64,000 bases of DNA from Ignavibacteriota bacterium (GTDB taxonomy: Bacteria; Bacteroidota; Ignavibacteria; UBA10030; BY39). The notes under the pieces are model-generated. The model made no database searches. It worked only from the letters and a program-made list of their open reading frames with translations, and had not been told where the DNA came from. The stretch's first letter is position 1, and the number at the start of each line of letters is the position of its first letter. Positions 28,701-36,817 of the stretch are shown here, piece by piece. A program made the translations under genes and the position numbers. The stretch covers positions 62,001 through 126,000 of the forward strand of contig QOQV01000005.1 in the NCBI GenBank assembly GCA_003327435.1, given 5' to 3'.

Positions 28701-29751
28701 CATAAGTGAGCCAGTAAATGTTATCATCAGAAAAATGATGAGTGTAATGAGAAAAAGTTTTGGTTGCTGCATTATATTTCCAGCCGCTTGTTCCTCTGCC
28801 ATAGAAAAGAATATAGTCATCTGCATCTAAAGCATTTTGATTCCCTACGTCGCTTACATAGATAGCATTTTCTATTAAATCATCAGGCATTAAGTCAGCT
28901 GGAGAAAATGAAGGTTCATAACCTCCATTATTATATATCTTAATTGTTTTTGGATTTGTGCTAGATGGAATTCCGAGTTGTAGTAATTGCGAGCCACTGA
29001 TTTTGTAAATTCCATTCTCTCTAATTTTAAAACGATACCAAATACCTGATGAAAGGACACTGTTTACTTGTGTAGTTGGCTTTCGGTAAGCTCGAGCAGA
29101 AAACCAATTCTTTGCAATGTCATAATTAATTCCGATGCCTTTCAACATTTCATCTTCTTTTAAGTAAGTGGAGGCAAATTCTCTTGAACCGAAGTTCATT
29201 CTTATCTGAATTCTGCTATATTTTCTTATTTGTGCTGCTGATGGATTATATTGAATTGGATAAATTTTAATATTTCCAAATCCTGCCCCGCGAACACTTC
29301 CAATGTCTACTAATGTTACAATATTTTCTGGTACGAATTTATTAACCCCATATTCATCATTATCAATAATATACTCTGAAGCTAAAAATTCAGATTCATT
29401 TCTATACAAAGTTTTTATTGGCGGTATTTTTACTCCTTCAATAACTTCAAACTCTGCATCCACAATTTCAATATTTATATTTTCAAGTCCGGGTAAGCGC
29501 ACAGGAAACAATCTAAATTTTAAATCTGGAATACCAGGTTTATATGTAGGTTCTGATATTGAACCTTCAAATAAAAATTCTGTAAATCTCTCACCATTAA
29601 TATCAAATGATATGCTCTCCTTATAAAATGGTGAATATTCCAGAAGTAACTTAGAGTCGTTGCTCTCTATAATACTTATATCTGATTGTTGAGAGTAAGC
29701 CTGTACTGTAATTATCAGTATTAGCAATAATGTTTTAAAAGAATTTTTCAT
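25756..29751 (-). CDS. porU: Type IX secretion sortase PorU (C25 family)
   Basis: The 1331-aa protein has a signal peptide, an N-terminal prodomain-like region, and a gingipain-type C25 cysteine peptidase core at about 610-1000. It shows LKYVLLFGDGDFDYK, AIGRLAVRS, the catalytic His in IINFSGHGNP and the catalytic Cys in LIAATCNFSQFD. The C-terminus is a FlgD-like/T9SS-type sandwich (YNYPNPFSENTFFTFY, GKLANGVYLYKV). PorU removes cargo sorting domains and attaches cargo to the surface. It has no obvious Shine-Dalgarno site, and an intrinsic terminator hairpin ends only ~20 nt before its ATG. It leads a seven-gene unit with porV. Confidence 0.92.
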   Translation of the reverse strand: MKNSFKTLLLILIITVQAYSQQSDISIIESNDSKLLLEYSPFYKESISFDINGERFTEFLFEGSISEPTYKPGIPDLKFRLFPVRLPGLENINIEIVDAEFEVIEGVKIPPIKTLYRNESEFLASEYIIDNDEYGVNKFVPENIVTLVDIGSVRGAGFGNIKIYPIQYNPSAAQIRKYSRIQIRMNFGSREFASTYLKEDEMLKGIGINYDIAKNWFSARAYRKPTTQVNSVLSSGIWYRFKIRENGIYKISGSQLLQLGIPSSTNPKTIKIYNNGGYEPSFSPADLMPDDLIENAIYVSDVGNQNALDADDYILFYGRGTSGWKYNAATKTFSHYTHHFSDDNIYWLTYGGENGKRMYTIPSLNVTEYFQPVTVLGKTFREDDKINILGSGIEWLGQPFSVGNSMTYVIALPALNPQEKIEYKIRLAARAHLQQSYFTVYEHSQIIGNATITGTFIGSYSDPQAKFAQLNTSFIPNFTEPRSELKLYFTSNNPSGIGYLDWYEIFYSRNLVALNDFFDFHTHDTNTVLKYKIEGFSSNDVQIFDVTDLDNVKIITTSDIVGNAISFQIQGITGVPREIFVIGKNGYKNVSDIVRVNNQNIHGAVTSGEPIEFIIIAHRDFKNAADRLKNHRESFEKNKLKTLVVDVDEVYNEFGGGIPSPMAIRNFLKYAYNAIPNNALKYVLLFGDGDFDYKRITTSASQNWIPPWETTESFIDIESYSSDDNYVIFDNTNRISLAIGRLAVRSVTEANGLVDKIIEYEKNPKFDPWKMRVTYIGDDDLAGPNENDGIFHTAQAEDVAAVTPNSIEKRKIYLGAYPTVVTATGRRKPAVNEAIVRQIDEGTLIINFSGHGNPRLWTHEQVFVRETDFPSLKNGGKYFYLIAATCNFSQFDGIGDQSGGEILVNYPNSGAIGVFSATRAVYAAPNRQMNIELFRQIFKLNPDNSIQSTRLGDGIYRTKQIYRSDNDKKYFLLGDPSTRLALPELYSSVDSINGIPTNNSVSVKALQKIQLTGRVNAVDPDFSATAQVVVYDASKKITLKDWYNFTYIIPGGVIFNGKSSISNSRFNTTFIIPKDISYDTLNGRITVYFSNPQTDGMGFTESFKIDGTDTTATVDNEGPEIKIYFRDRTFRPGDVVPESPLLIVDLKDESGINSTGTGIGHRIEAWLDEQTESINLNPYYSSKLDSYQEGIIEYQFGRLSIGSHTIKIRAWDVYNNASVSSTIFNVVSGQGLMISDVYNYPNPFSENTFFTFYQNQIVPVDVEIKIFSVAGRLLNFIRKYGVHENFVRIEWDGRDREGGKLANGVYLYKVIVKTQDGRFSTEAIQKLSIMR

Positions 29752-29770
29752 TTATAATTTTGCCATAAAC

Positions 29771-29806
29771 TAAAAAACCGAATGTTTTAACCTTTAACAT
29801 TCGGTT
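29771..29806 (-). terminator. Intrinsic terminator 20 nt before porU
   Basis: On the minus strand an 11-bp stem (AACCGAATGTT with AACATTCGGTT, 29776-29806) encloses a 9-nt loop and runs into six T residues. It could end readthrough from the glycosyltransferase gene. However, a promoter for porU lies upstream of it, so any transcript from that promoter must pass this hairpin: it behaves like an attenuator. Confidence 0.85.
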
Positions 29807-29916
29807 ATATTAATAAACCATATCGCTGGATGTTAAAGGTCGTTTTTAATCATAAAATAGCCAGTTAAAGCAATCTGGCTTTAAGAGAATTAAACCTTTA
29901 ACAATTTTACGATATG
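29787..29916 (-). promoter_or_regulatory. Candidate attenuator leader of porU operon
   Basis: Three segments in the leader are mutually complementary. Segment C (29894-29903 plus 29910-29916) pairs with segment B (29831-29840 plus 29819-29825) in a 10-bp and a 7-bp helix, enclosing a small hairpin (AGCCAG/CTGGCT, 29859-29880). Segment B (29830-29840) is also perfectly complementary over 11 nt to 29790-29800, which includes part of the terminator's 5' arm and its loop. C-B pairing would leave the terminator free; B-terminator pairing would block it. The ligand or signal is unknown; I see no riboswitch class I can name and no convincing leader peptide. Confidence 0.6.
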
Positions 29917-29952
29917 TTCAAATCCTTTTTAATTTTTATAAAATTCAAATCA

Positions 29953-29981
29953 AATATATTAAAAGTTTTTGAGATTGTCAA
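29953..29981 (-). promoter_or_regulatory. Predicted promoter of porU operon
   Basis: TTGACA (29976-29981) and TATATT (29953-29958) are separated by exactly 17 bp on the minus strand, directly after the glycosyltransferase stop codon. Transcription would begin near 29946 and produce a leader of about 195 nt before porU. Confidence 0.7.
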
Positions 29982-30001
29982 GTATCTGAAAATGCAGCAA
30001 A

Positions 30002-30661
30002 TCACAATTTAAGTTTGTTCAATAGGTAGTTCAATTTCCCAAGAATTCCTAAATTATAACCATACTTTGAAGCTGTACCTCTACCAAGATGAAAAATATA
30101 TTGATTCAAGTTAAAATTTATTAACTTTAGACCATTTTCCAGAGCATTTTGCATATTTTCAAGGCAGGGTGCACCATGTTTCTGGAAAGGTTTTAAGTCC
30201 AAATAATGCGCACGCTTAAGCATCATACAAATTGGTCGAATATATGGATATCCAGACGCTCTGTCATCAGTCAGAAAACCACGCTTATTTAAATAAACTA
30301 TCTCACCGATAGCGTAATTAGAATCGTCATGCTCTAACATATTTAACATTTCTTCAATGAATCCACCTTTAAGAACCTTACAATCTGAATCAATGAATAG
30401 CAAATAATCGGTATCAGAGAGAAGAATCGCTTGATGCATTGCAGGACCGTGATGTAAATTCTTCTTGTTTGTAATAAATTTTATATAATCAAAGTGATTT
30501 GATAATTTTTGTAGCTGTTCAACTGAATCATCGTTTGAACCGTTGTCGATTAATATCAGTTTTAAATCTGGATAAATATTTTTCAGTGAGCTTCCTGCTT
30601 CCAGTGTCAGCTCAGGTGTTTGATAATTAATAATTACAGATGTAACTTTATTTTGATACAC
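30002..30661 (-). CDS. Family 2 glycosyltransferase
   Basis: The 219-aa protein is a GT-A fold glycosyltransferase: SVIINYQTPELTLEAGSSL at the N-terminus, LIDNGSNDDS for nucleotide-sugar binding and a DxD-type motif in LLFIDSDCKV (near 88-97). It would add a sugar to an unknown acceptor. The start is GTG at 30661, 7 nt after the porZ-like stop. It is the last gene of the crp-PHP-ribH-porZ unit. Association with a PorZ-like gene may point to surface polysaccharide or lipopolysaccharide, since T9SS cargo can be attached to A-LPS; that is inference. Confidence 0.88.
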   Translation of the reverse strand: MYQNKVTSVIINYQTPELTLEAGSSLKNIYPDLKLILIDNGSNDDSVEQLQKLSNHFDYIKFITNKKNLHHGPAMHQAILLSDTDYLLFIDSDCKVLKGGFIEEMLNMLEHDDSNYAIGEIVYLNKRGFLTDDRASGYPYIRPICMMLKRAHYLDLKPFQKHGAPCLENMQNALENGLKLINFNLNQYIFHLGRGTASKYGYNLGILGKLNYLLNKLKL

Positions 30662-30668
30662 GACCGGA

Positions 30669-32882
30669 TTATTTAATTATTGCAATTTTCCCTAAACCCA
30701 CTGTGCTACCATCTGCTGATGAAGCGACTATAATATATATTCCGCTTGAAACCTTATTTCCATTTGTGTCACATCCATCCCATGAAGCCAGTCGACCACC
30801 GGGAGTTGGCAAATTTCTAACTAACTCGCCGCTTGAGGTCAAAATTTTTATTGAAGAATTTTCGACCAGTCCATCAATTAAGATTTGATTGTGAGTATTG
30901 ATAATAAATGGGTTAGGTGAAATTTTCAATTCAGTAAAACTTTGTACCGGAGTTATTGAATAAGTTTTTAGCACGGATAAACCTTTTTCGGTTCCAAAAT
31001 AAACAGTTCCATCATTGCCATTCATTGCAATTGAAACTACATTATTGTCCAAAAGTTTACCACCAGTGTTTTCAAAAGTGTATTGTTGAAGTATAGTTGT
31101 TCCGTCTGGATTCAGGACATAAACACCTAAAGAAGTTGCAACCCATTTTTGATTCAAAGGGTCTACTAAAATATCGTTTATCTTTTGACCTCTAAGCGGA
31201 CTATAAACTGCGATTCGATTTAATGGATTTAGTGCATCGTAAATTATGTTGATCCCGGCATCCATTGTACCAACCCAGATTTCACCGTCTCTATCTACTG
31301 CAATAACTGAAACATTGTCGCTATTAAGTCCATGCGATTTTGTTACTCTTCCCCATCTTGTACCGGGTTGCATACCACGAACTGTATCTTTTTCATTATA
31401 GAAAAATATTCCACCACCATTTCTTCCAGTCCAGAACCATTTTGTTCCATTATGATCCATCGTGATGCCGACAGATATAAAAGATAAAGGAGAAATTATA
31501 TATTCAAAACTTGAATCTGGATTCAACACAGCAAGAACAGTGTCTCTTCGCTCATTGAAAATATTAATCCATACTTTTCCATCACTATCAGTAACAGTCC
31601 CAGCACAAACAGTATAATTGGGATTCGTAACAACTGATGAAGGTAACCCATTTCTGGAATTGAACACTTTTTTTATTTCGCTATCACTTCCAACAAGTGC
31701 AATCCCAGGTCCCCAACCACTAATCCATTTAACATTATCCTTACCAACATTAACCTTGTAATAATCTGAACTGCCTAAAATTGGATATTTTGAAAAATTA
31801 TACTGATACCACAAATCATTTTCGAATCTTAAAAATCCCTTCCCGTTTACAGTTCCAGTTCCAGCCCACAAAGTACCTTTTTCATCCACAGCTAAACCGA
31901 GCAAATTATTTGTGGGTGGACAATTTGGTAAAATCCAATATTGAAGTGTATCCTCAAGGCATATAATTCCAGAATCTTCCGTTCCGATATAAATACTTTT
32001 ACTTGAAACTTTCAATGATTTTAAATTAGTCGAAAAATTACTGGAAATTAAAGTTAGATTACCATCTATGATTCTCCATACTTCAGAATTTGTGATGAAG
32101 AAAATTGTATCACCAAAAGTCTCGGCTGCGATAATCCTCTTTCCAGAAGTTCCATATGTAACATTCCATCGAATGCCATCAAATATTGCCAGACCATAAG
32201 AAGTTGCAGCATAAATTTGATCCTTAAAAATGAAAATTCTCATTACATTATTATCTGGTAATCCATCTAAAATTGTATAAACTTTCCATGCTTCAGGTGA
32301 AAGTAGATTTGGGTGTGATCGAAGAGCTCGTGCGACGCCTGAATTAGTCGCAACCCAGATCGTATCGTTTATAATTAAAACGGAGTTAACCTTACCACTT
32401 ATCTGCGGAGAAAGACCAAATTTTGTATAAGTATCGCTAAATTGTTCTCTTGCGATTAACAATGTATGTAAACCAATTTCTGAACATATATACATCGTAT
32501 CCTTAAACTGGAAAAAGCTGTTTATTCTTTTATTGATTTCAGTACTGAAATAGATATCGTTATAGTAAACCCATTTCTTTCTATTTTTTAGATGGTGGAT
32601 ATAGCCATTTTGAGCTCCAATCCAGATATTTCCCTGTTCATCTAAATAAATGCTTGAGACATCTGTTGTTTTTAATCCGTGAACTGTGGTGAATTCTCCG
32701 TAGGAATTATTCACAATATCGTAACTAAATACACCGCCTGTGGTAGCAGCCCAAAGCTCATTATTTTTCAAATCAATATCATTAACATTGTTTTTTGAAG
32801 TAAAAGCTTTCCACTCGCCAGGTTGAGCAAAAAGATGAAAAGATAATTGTAGAAAAAATATTAGGTAAAAGATTTTTGGCAT
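30669..32882 (-). CDS. porZ: PorZ-like two-propeller T9SS protein
   Basis: The 737-aa protein has a signal peptide (FYLIFFLQLSFHLFA) and then two seven-bladed propellers of the two-component-regulator type. Repeats resemble ExxNIWIGAQNG, DGEIWVGTMDAG and GTVYFGTEKGLSVL. It closes with a FlgD-like/T9SS C-terminal domain (ISPNPFIINTHNQILIDG to VSSGIYIIVAS). The N-terminus WKAFTSKNNVNDIDLKNNELWAA-type and the overall length match PorZ, a member of the PorU-PorV-PorQ-PorZ attachment complex that delivers A-LPS to PorU. The nearby porU and porV strengthen the call. A generic propeller cargo protein is the alternative. Confidence 0.75.
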   Translation of the reverse strand: MPKIFYLIFFLQLSFHLFAQPGEWKAFTSKNNVNDIDLKNNELWAATTGGVFSYDIVNNSYGEFTTVHGLKTTDVSSIYLDEQGNIWIGAQNGYIHHLKNRKKWVYYNDIYFSTEINKRINSFFQFKDTMYICSEIGLHTLLIAREQFSDTYTKFGLSPQISGKVNSVLIINDTIWVATNSGVARALRSHPNLLSPEAWKVYTILDGLPDNNVMRIFIFKDQIYAATSYGLAIFDGIRWNVTYGTSGKRIIAAETFGDTIFFITNSEVWRIIDGNLTLISSNFSTNLKSLKVSSKSIYIGTEDSGIICLEDTLQYWILPNCPPTNNLLGLAVDEKGTLWAGTGTVNGKGFLRFENDLWYQYNFSKYPILGSSDYYKVNVGKDNVKWISGWGPGIALVGSDSEIKKVFNSRNGLPSSVVTNPNYTVCAGTVTDSDGKVWINIFNERRDTVLAVLNPDSSFEYIISPLSFISVGITMDHNGTKWFWTGRNGGGIFFYNEKDTVRGMQPGTRWGRVTKSHGLNSDNVSVIAVDRDGEIWVGTMDAGINIIYDALNPLNRIAVYSPLRGQKINDILVDPLNQKWVATSLGVYVLNPDGTTILQQYTFENTGGKLLDNNVVSIAMNGNDGTVYFGTEKGLSVLKTYSITPVQSFTELKISPNPFIINTHNQILIDGLVENSSIKILTSSGELVRNLPTPGGRLASWDGCDTNGNKVSSGIYIIVASSADGSTVGLGKIAIIK

Positions 32883-33359
32883 CTACTTTTTCTTTTTAGA
32901 AAAAGATTTATACAAATTCAGAAGTTCAATAGCACTAAGTGCAGCATCCCAACCTTTGTTTCCGCTTTTAGAACCAGCACGCTCGATTGCTTGCTCAAGC
33001 GTTTCTGTTGTTAGAACTCCTAATGTAATTGGTATTTCAGAAGTCAAACCTAATTGTGCAATTCCTTTTGTTACCTCTGCTGCGATGTAGTCGAAATGTG
33101 GTGTATCACCTTTAATTACACAACCAAGACAAATCACTGCGTCATAATTATCAGATTGGATTATTCTTTGAGCCACCTGTGGGATTTCGAAAGCACCAGG
33201 GCAATATATTGCCGTTATATCGTTTAAATTTGCTTCATGCCTTTGAAGACAATCCAGAGCTCCTTCAAGTAGACGATTTGTAATAAATTCATTAAACCGG
33301 CTAACAATTATTGCAATTTTAAAACCTTTTGCATTCAGGTTTCCACTAATTGTATTCAT
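32883..33359 (-). CDS. ribH: 6,7-dimethyl-8-ribityllumazine synthase
   Basis: This 158-aa protein is a full-length RibH. Landmarks are [21 protein letters not shown], the substrate loop [25 protein letters not shown] with the proposed catalytic His, and the C-terminal [21 protein letters not shown]-type helix. It condenses 5-amino-6-ribitylaminouracil with dihydroxybutanone phosphate in riboflavin synthesis. Its stop directly abuts the porZ-like start (no gap), so the two are cotranscribed. No other riboflavin genes lie nearby. Confidence 0.97.
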   Translation of the reverse strand: MNTISGNLNAKGFKIAIIVSRFNEFITNRLLEGALDCLQRHEANLNDITAIYCPGAFEIPQVAQRIIQSDNYDAVICLGCVIKGDTPHFDYIAAEVTKGIAQLGLTSEIPITLGVLTTETLEQAIERAGSKSGNKGWDAALSAIELLNLYKSFSKKKK

Positions 33360-33377
33360 AACTTCCTCATTATGTTT

Positions 33378-34226
33378 TTATTGTGAAAGATATAATCTTT
33401 TTTTCATAGCATTGATATATTTATAAGGAATTGTATACCTGCCAAGAGCTTCTTCGTCCCCTCTTAATCCTCCATGATAATCCGAGCCACCGCTTTCAAG
33501 TAAAAAATATTCGCTTGCTGTTTTATGCAGCATATCAACAACTGCGGGAGGGTGACTTGGATGAATTATTTCAATCCCATCAATACCCAATTCAATTAAT
33601 TGTGATATTATATTATCCTCTAAATAAGCACTTGGGTGGGCAATAAACGATAGTCCACCACATTGATTAATCAGTTTGATTGCTTGTTTTGGTGAGAATG
33701 TATACTTGGCTTCATAGGCGGGACCACCATTACGTATGTAGTTATCAAAAGCTTCTTGATATGAACCGACATATCCATTTTCCACCATTGCAGTGGCAAT
33801 ATGTGGCCTGCCAAGTGCAGAATTCTTGGACTTCTCAAGTAGTGATTCAAATTCAAGAGGTATATTCATCTTTTGTAACTTATCAATTATTCTTCGAGCT
33901 CTTTTAATTCTTTCTTCCTTAAAAATATGCAAATGTTCAAGTAAATTTTTGTTCTTGTGATCTATAAAATATCCAAGAATATGAACATCTATATCGCCAA
34001 TAGAACTGCTTAATTCAACTCCAGGGATCAGCTCAATATTTAATTTCTTTGCATACTCAATTGCTTCATCTAATCCATCAACATTATCGTGATCAACAAT
34101 TCCGACACATTGAATATTTAGTTGCTTAACTTTGTCAAGTAGTTCAATTGGAGAAAGTTTTCCATCTGAATAATTAGTGTGAAGGTGAAGATCAACAACT
34201 ATTTGAGATGAATTTTCGAGATTCAT
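33378..34226 (-). CDS. PHP-domain phosphoesterase
   Basis: The 282-aa protein is a PHP-type metal-dependent phosphoesterase. Motif 1 is DLHLHTNYSDG, motif 2 is GIVDHDNVDGL, with later metal ligands in GVELSS, ARRIIDKL-GRPHIA, FIAHPSAYL and SDYHG. The family includes RNase AM / nucleoside 3',5'-bisphosphate phosphatase (YciV/TrpH-like), the usual best match for this length. It is preceded by crp (24 bp) and followed by ribH (18 bp) in one unit. Confidence 0.92.
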   Translation of the reverse strand: MNLENSSQIVVDLHLHTNYSDGKLSPIELLDKVKQLNIQCVGIVDHDNVDGLDEAIEYAKKLNIELIPGVELSSSIGDIDVHILGYFIDHKNKNLLEHLHIFKEERIKRARRIIDKLQKMNIPLEFESLLEKSKNSALGRPHIATAMVENGYVGSYQEAFDNYIRNGGPAYEAKYTFSPKQAIKLINQCGGLSFIAHPSAYLEDNIISQLIELGIDGIEIIHPSHPPAVVDMLHKTASEYFLLESGGSDYHGGLRGDEEALGRYTIPYKYINAMKKRLYLSQ

Positions 34227-34250
34227 AGTTCCTCCCTATAATCACACTAC

Positions 34251-34976
34251 TTATAGATATAGACTTTTGAATTTCTCGTAATCGTTTATTATAAGTTTGT
34301 CACCCTGAAGTTCAAGATGACCTTTACGAATGAACATATGGACCACTCTTGAGATTGTCTCACGTGAAGTTCCAGCCATATTTGCCAGATCCTGCTGTAG
34401 AGGGAGTTGATCTATTTCAACCCGACCCTTGCGAATTTTTCCTATATCATCAGCAAGTTGAAGAATCACATTTGCAACTCGGCCTGTGGCATCTTTCAAG
34501 GATAAACTTTTGATTTGAGTATCTGCTTTTCGTAAACGCATGGTTAGTTCTTTCAATAAAGATATCGCTACCGCCGGGTAATCATTAAGAAGCTTAAGGA
34601 AATCTCTTCGATGAATCATGAACAATTCAGATTTGGTGATTGCCACAACGCTTGCTGAGCGTGCTAAACCATCAAGCAATGCCATCTCTCCAAAAAAGTC
34701 ATTCTCTCCTAAAATGGAAAGTATCACTTCTCTGCCGTCTTCATCACTACGAATAATTTTTACTTTACCAGAGATTATTACAAACAGAGCTGCACCTATT
34801 TCTTCCTCGAGTAATATAACATTACCTCGTTTGTACTTTTTTCGGACCCCAACTCGAGCAATTTGCATCAGTTCATTTTCGTCTATATCTGAAAATATTG
34901 GAACATTTCTTAAAAATTGCATGGCTTCAATTATTCCTGCATCATGTTTTTGATTTAATATTGTATTCGCTATCAT
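34251..34976 (-). CDS. Crp/Fnr family transcription regulator
   Basis: The 241-aa protein has an N-terminal cyclic-nucleotide-binding domain (about 20-140) with the phosphate-binding cassette FFGEMALLDGLARSASVVA, which keeps the Glu and Arg used for cAMP. A C-terminal Crp-type winged helix follows (LPLQQDLANMAGTSRETISRVVHMFIRKG, about 190-220). No Fnr-type cysteine cluster is present, so oxygen sensing via Fe-S is unlikely. It leads the unit PHP, ribH, porZ-like and glycosyltransferase. A promoter (35025-35053) lies 49 nt upstream of its ATG. Whether it controls the T9SS genes is unknown. Confidence 0.93.
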   Translation of the reverse strand: MIANTILNQKHDAGIIEAMQFLRNVPIFSDIDENELMQIARVGVRKKYKRGNVILLEEEIGAALFVIISGKVKIIRSDEDGREVILSILGENDFFGEMALLDGLARSASVVAITKSELFMIHRRDFLKLLNDYPAVAISLLKELTMRLRKADTQIKSLSLKDATGRVANVILQLADDIGKIRKGRVEIDQLPLQQDLANMAGTSRETISRVVHMFIRKGHLELQGDKLIINDYEKFKSLYL

Positions 34977-35024
34977 AGTTTTGATTCTTTTTTAATTGCC
35001 CAAACTATTTTGTAAATTCTCTTT

Positions 35025-35053
35025 AATATAGTAGAGTTTCAGCTTAAAATCAA
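35025..35053 (-). promoter_or_regulatory. Predicted promoter of crp operon
   Basis: On the minus strand TTGATT (35048-35053), 17 bp and TATATT (35025-35030) precede the crp-like gene. The remaining ~170 bp to lemA is AT-rich and should hold the divergent promoter, for which I see only a weak TTGCTT-17-TAATTT candidate. Confidence 0.55.
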
Positions 35054-35221
35054 GATTTTTATTATGCTCAAATTTATACCATTTGAAATCACCTGCTGCT
35101 AATCAAATTCATATTGAATTTAATGCAAAAAAATAATAAAAACAAACCTCATTAGATTTTTTGCTTATCTATATTTATTTGATTAATTTTATAAAAAAAT
35201 AAACAAAATTGGAGCAATAAT

Positions 35222-35785
35222 ATGTCCCTATTCATTATATTCCTGCTATTAGTTATCATTATCGGGTATGTAATCCTTAAATACAATTCCCTTGTAACCC
35301 TTAGAAATCAAGTAGAAAATGGCTGGAAGCAAATCGATGTACAGTTGAAACGCAGGCACGACCTAATTCCAAATCTTGTTGAAACAGTCAAAGGTTATAT
35401 GCAGTATGAGCAGGAAACACTTTCAAAAGTGATTGAAGCCAGGAATGCCGCTATTAATGCAAAAGGTGTTAAAGATGCAGCAGTAAAAGAAGGAGAACTT
35501 AGCTCTGTTCTTACACGATTGTTTGCACTTTTTGAAAATTATCCAAACCTTAAAGCTAACGAAAATGTATTACGACTACAAGAAGAACTTACCTCAACTG
35601 AAAACAAGATAAGCTTTGCCCGACAATTCTACAACGATATTGCAATGAAATTTAATATCGCACAGGAGGTTTTCCCGGCAAACATCATAGCTCGATTGTT
35701 CAATTTTAAACGAGCTGAGTTATTTGAAGTAACTTCAGAAGAGGAAAAACAGGTGCCTAAGGTAGACCTTTCTTTAAAAAAATAA
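35222..35785 (+). CDS. lemA: LemA family protein
   Basis: The 187-aa protein has one N-terminal membrane helix (FIIFLLLVIIIGYVILKYN) followed by the conserved LemA segment LRNQVENGWKQIDVQLKRRHDLIPNLVETVKGY and coiled-coil helices including SFARQFYNDIAMKFN. The function is poorly defined; LemA is usually paired with HtpX-like proteases in membrane quality control. The M48 protease gene begins 3 bp downstream, the usual arrangement. GGAG lies 8 nt before the ATG. Confidence 0.96.
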   Translation: MSLFIIFLLLVIIIGYVILKYNSLVTLRNQVENGWKQIDVQLKRRHDLIPNLVETVKGYMQYEQETLSKVIEARNAAINAKGVKDAAVKEGELSSVLTRLFALFENYPNLKANENVLRLQEELTSTENKISFARQFYNDIAMKFNIAQEVFPANIIARLFNFKRAELFEVTSEEEKQVPKVDLSLKK

Positions 35786-35788
35786 TCT

Positions 35789-36817
35789 ATGCCTCTAAAT
35801 AATTTTCCAAACATATACGAACAACAGAAGCGAAACAAATTTTTAACATTTGTAATTATGTTTGCTTTTGTTCTCTTTTTTATTTTCTTAGGATACGGTT
35901 TTGATTTGTTCTATTTTGGGAATGATCCGTTAGGAATATTTTACGAAAACATTGGCATACCTATTGGCACTTTCGCAGCTTTGGTAATTGGTGTTTTACT
36001 TGCTTTGAATGGATTAAGCAATGGTGCAAAAGCAGTACTAAATTCAACAGGTGCTTATCCAATAAATGAATCCTCGCAAGAGCATATCAGACTCAAAAAT
36101 GTTGTGGAAGAAATGAAGATTGCATCAGGTCTTCCAATGCCAAAAATTTATATTGTTCCAGATCCTGATCCAAATGCTTTTGCAACAGGAAGCAAACCAG
36201 AAAACTCTTACATCGCCGTAACAGAAGGATTACTAAAAACATTGAACAGGGATGAACTTCAAGCAGTGGTTGCTCACGAAATGGGACATATTCGAAATTA
36301 TGACATAAGATTGATGACAATTGTTGCTGCTCTGATTGGTGCGGTTGTGTTACTATCCGATTTTGCAATAAGAGGTTTAAGATTTGGAGCTGCAGGTAAA
36401 AGTACAAAAAGATCCCGCAGTTCAAGCTCCGGACCATTAGCAATTATTCTGATGATATTATGGATAGTTGGAATCATATTAGCACCTATCATAAGTAGAT
36501 TACTTGCGATGGCAATTTCCAGACAGCGTGAATATTACGCTGATGCAACTGCAGCTGAATTAACACGCAACCCACTTGCTCTCGCATCTGCATTAGAGAA
36601 ATTAGATAAAGCATCAGAACCAACAAAATCTATTAAACAAGGTTCAGCACATCTTTGTATTGTCGATCCATTAAATCTAAAGGTAAATAACAAAGAAGGT
36701 TTTCTTGCTGATCTCTTTGCAACTCATCCACCAATTCAGAAAAGAATAAATATATTAAAAGGAATGGCATATCAGTATGAAACAAAAAAAGAGCAAAAAA
36801 CTACCTCAAGCACTTGA
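35789..36817 (+). CDS. M48 metalloprotease, HtpX-like
   Basis: The 342-aa membrane protease has two N-terminal spans (FVIMFAFVLFFIFLGYG and GTFAALVIGVLLAL), then the cytoplasmic M48 core with zinc motif HEMGH in VVAHEMGHIRNYD, more spans (around 180-235) and the third ligand region SRQREYYADATAAEL. It is likely an inner-membrane quality-control protease working with LemA. Its last 41 nt overlap the queF gene in another frame. Confidence 0.93.
   Translation: MPLNNFPNIYEQQKRNKFLTFVIMFAFVLFFIFLGYGFDLFYFGNDPLGIFYENIGIPIGTFAALVIGVLLALNGLSNGAKAVLNSTGAYPINESSQEHIRLKNVVEEMKIASGLPMPKIYIVPDPDPNAFATGSKPENSYIAVTEGLLKTLNRDELQAVVAHEMGHIRNYDIRLMTIVAALIGAVVLLSDFAIRGLRFGAAGKSTKRSRSSSSGPLAIILMILWIVGIILAPIISRLLAMAISRQREYYADATAAELTRNPLALASALEKLDKASEPTKSIKQGSAHLCIVDPLNLKVNNKEGFLADLFATHPPIQKRINILKGMAYQYETKKEQKTTSST

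Noticed and set aside
29859-29880. AGCCAG/CTGGCT hairpin as an independent terminator
   Set aside because: The stem is only 6 bp with a 10-nt loop and no T-run on the minus strand; it is better seen as part of the leader fold.
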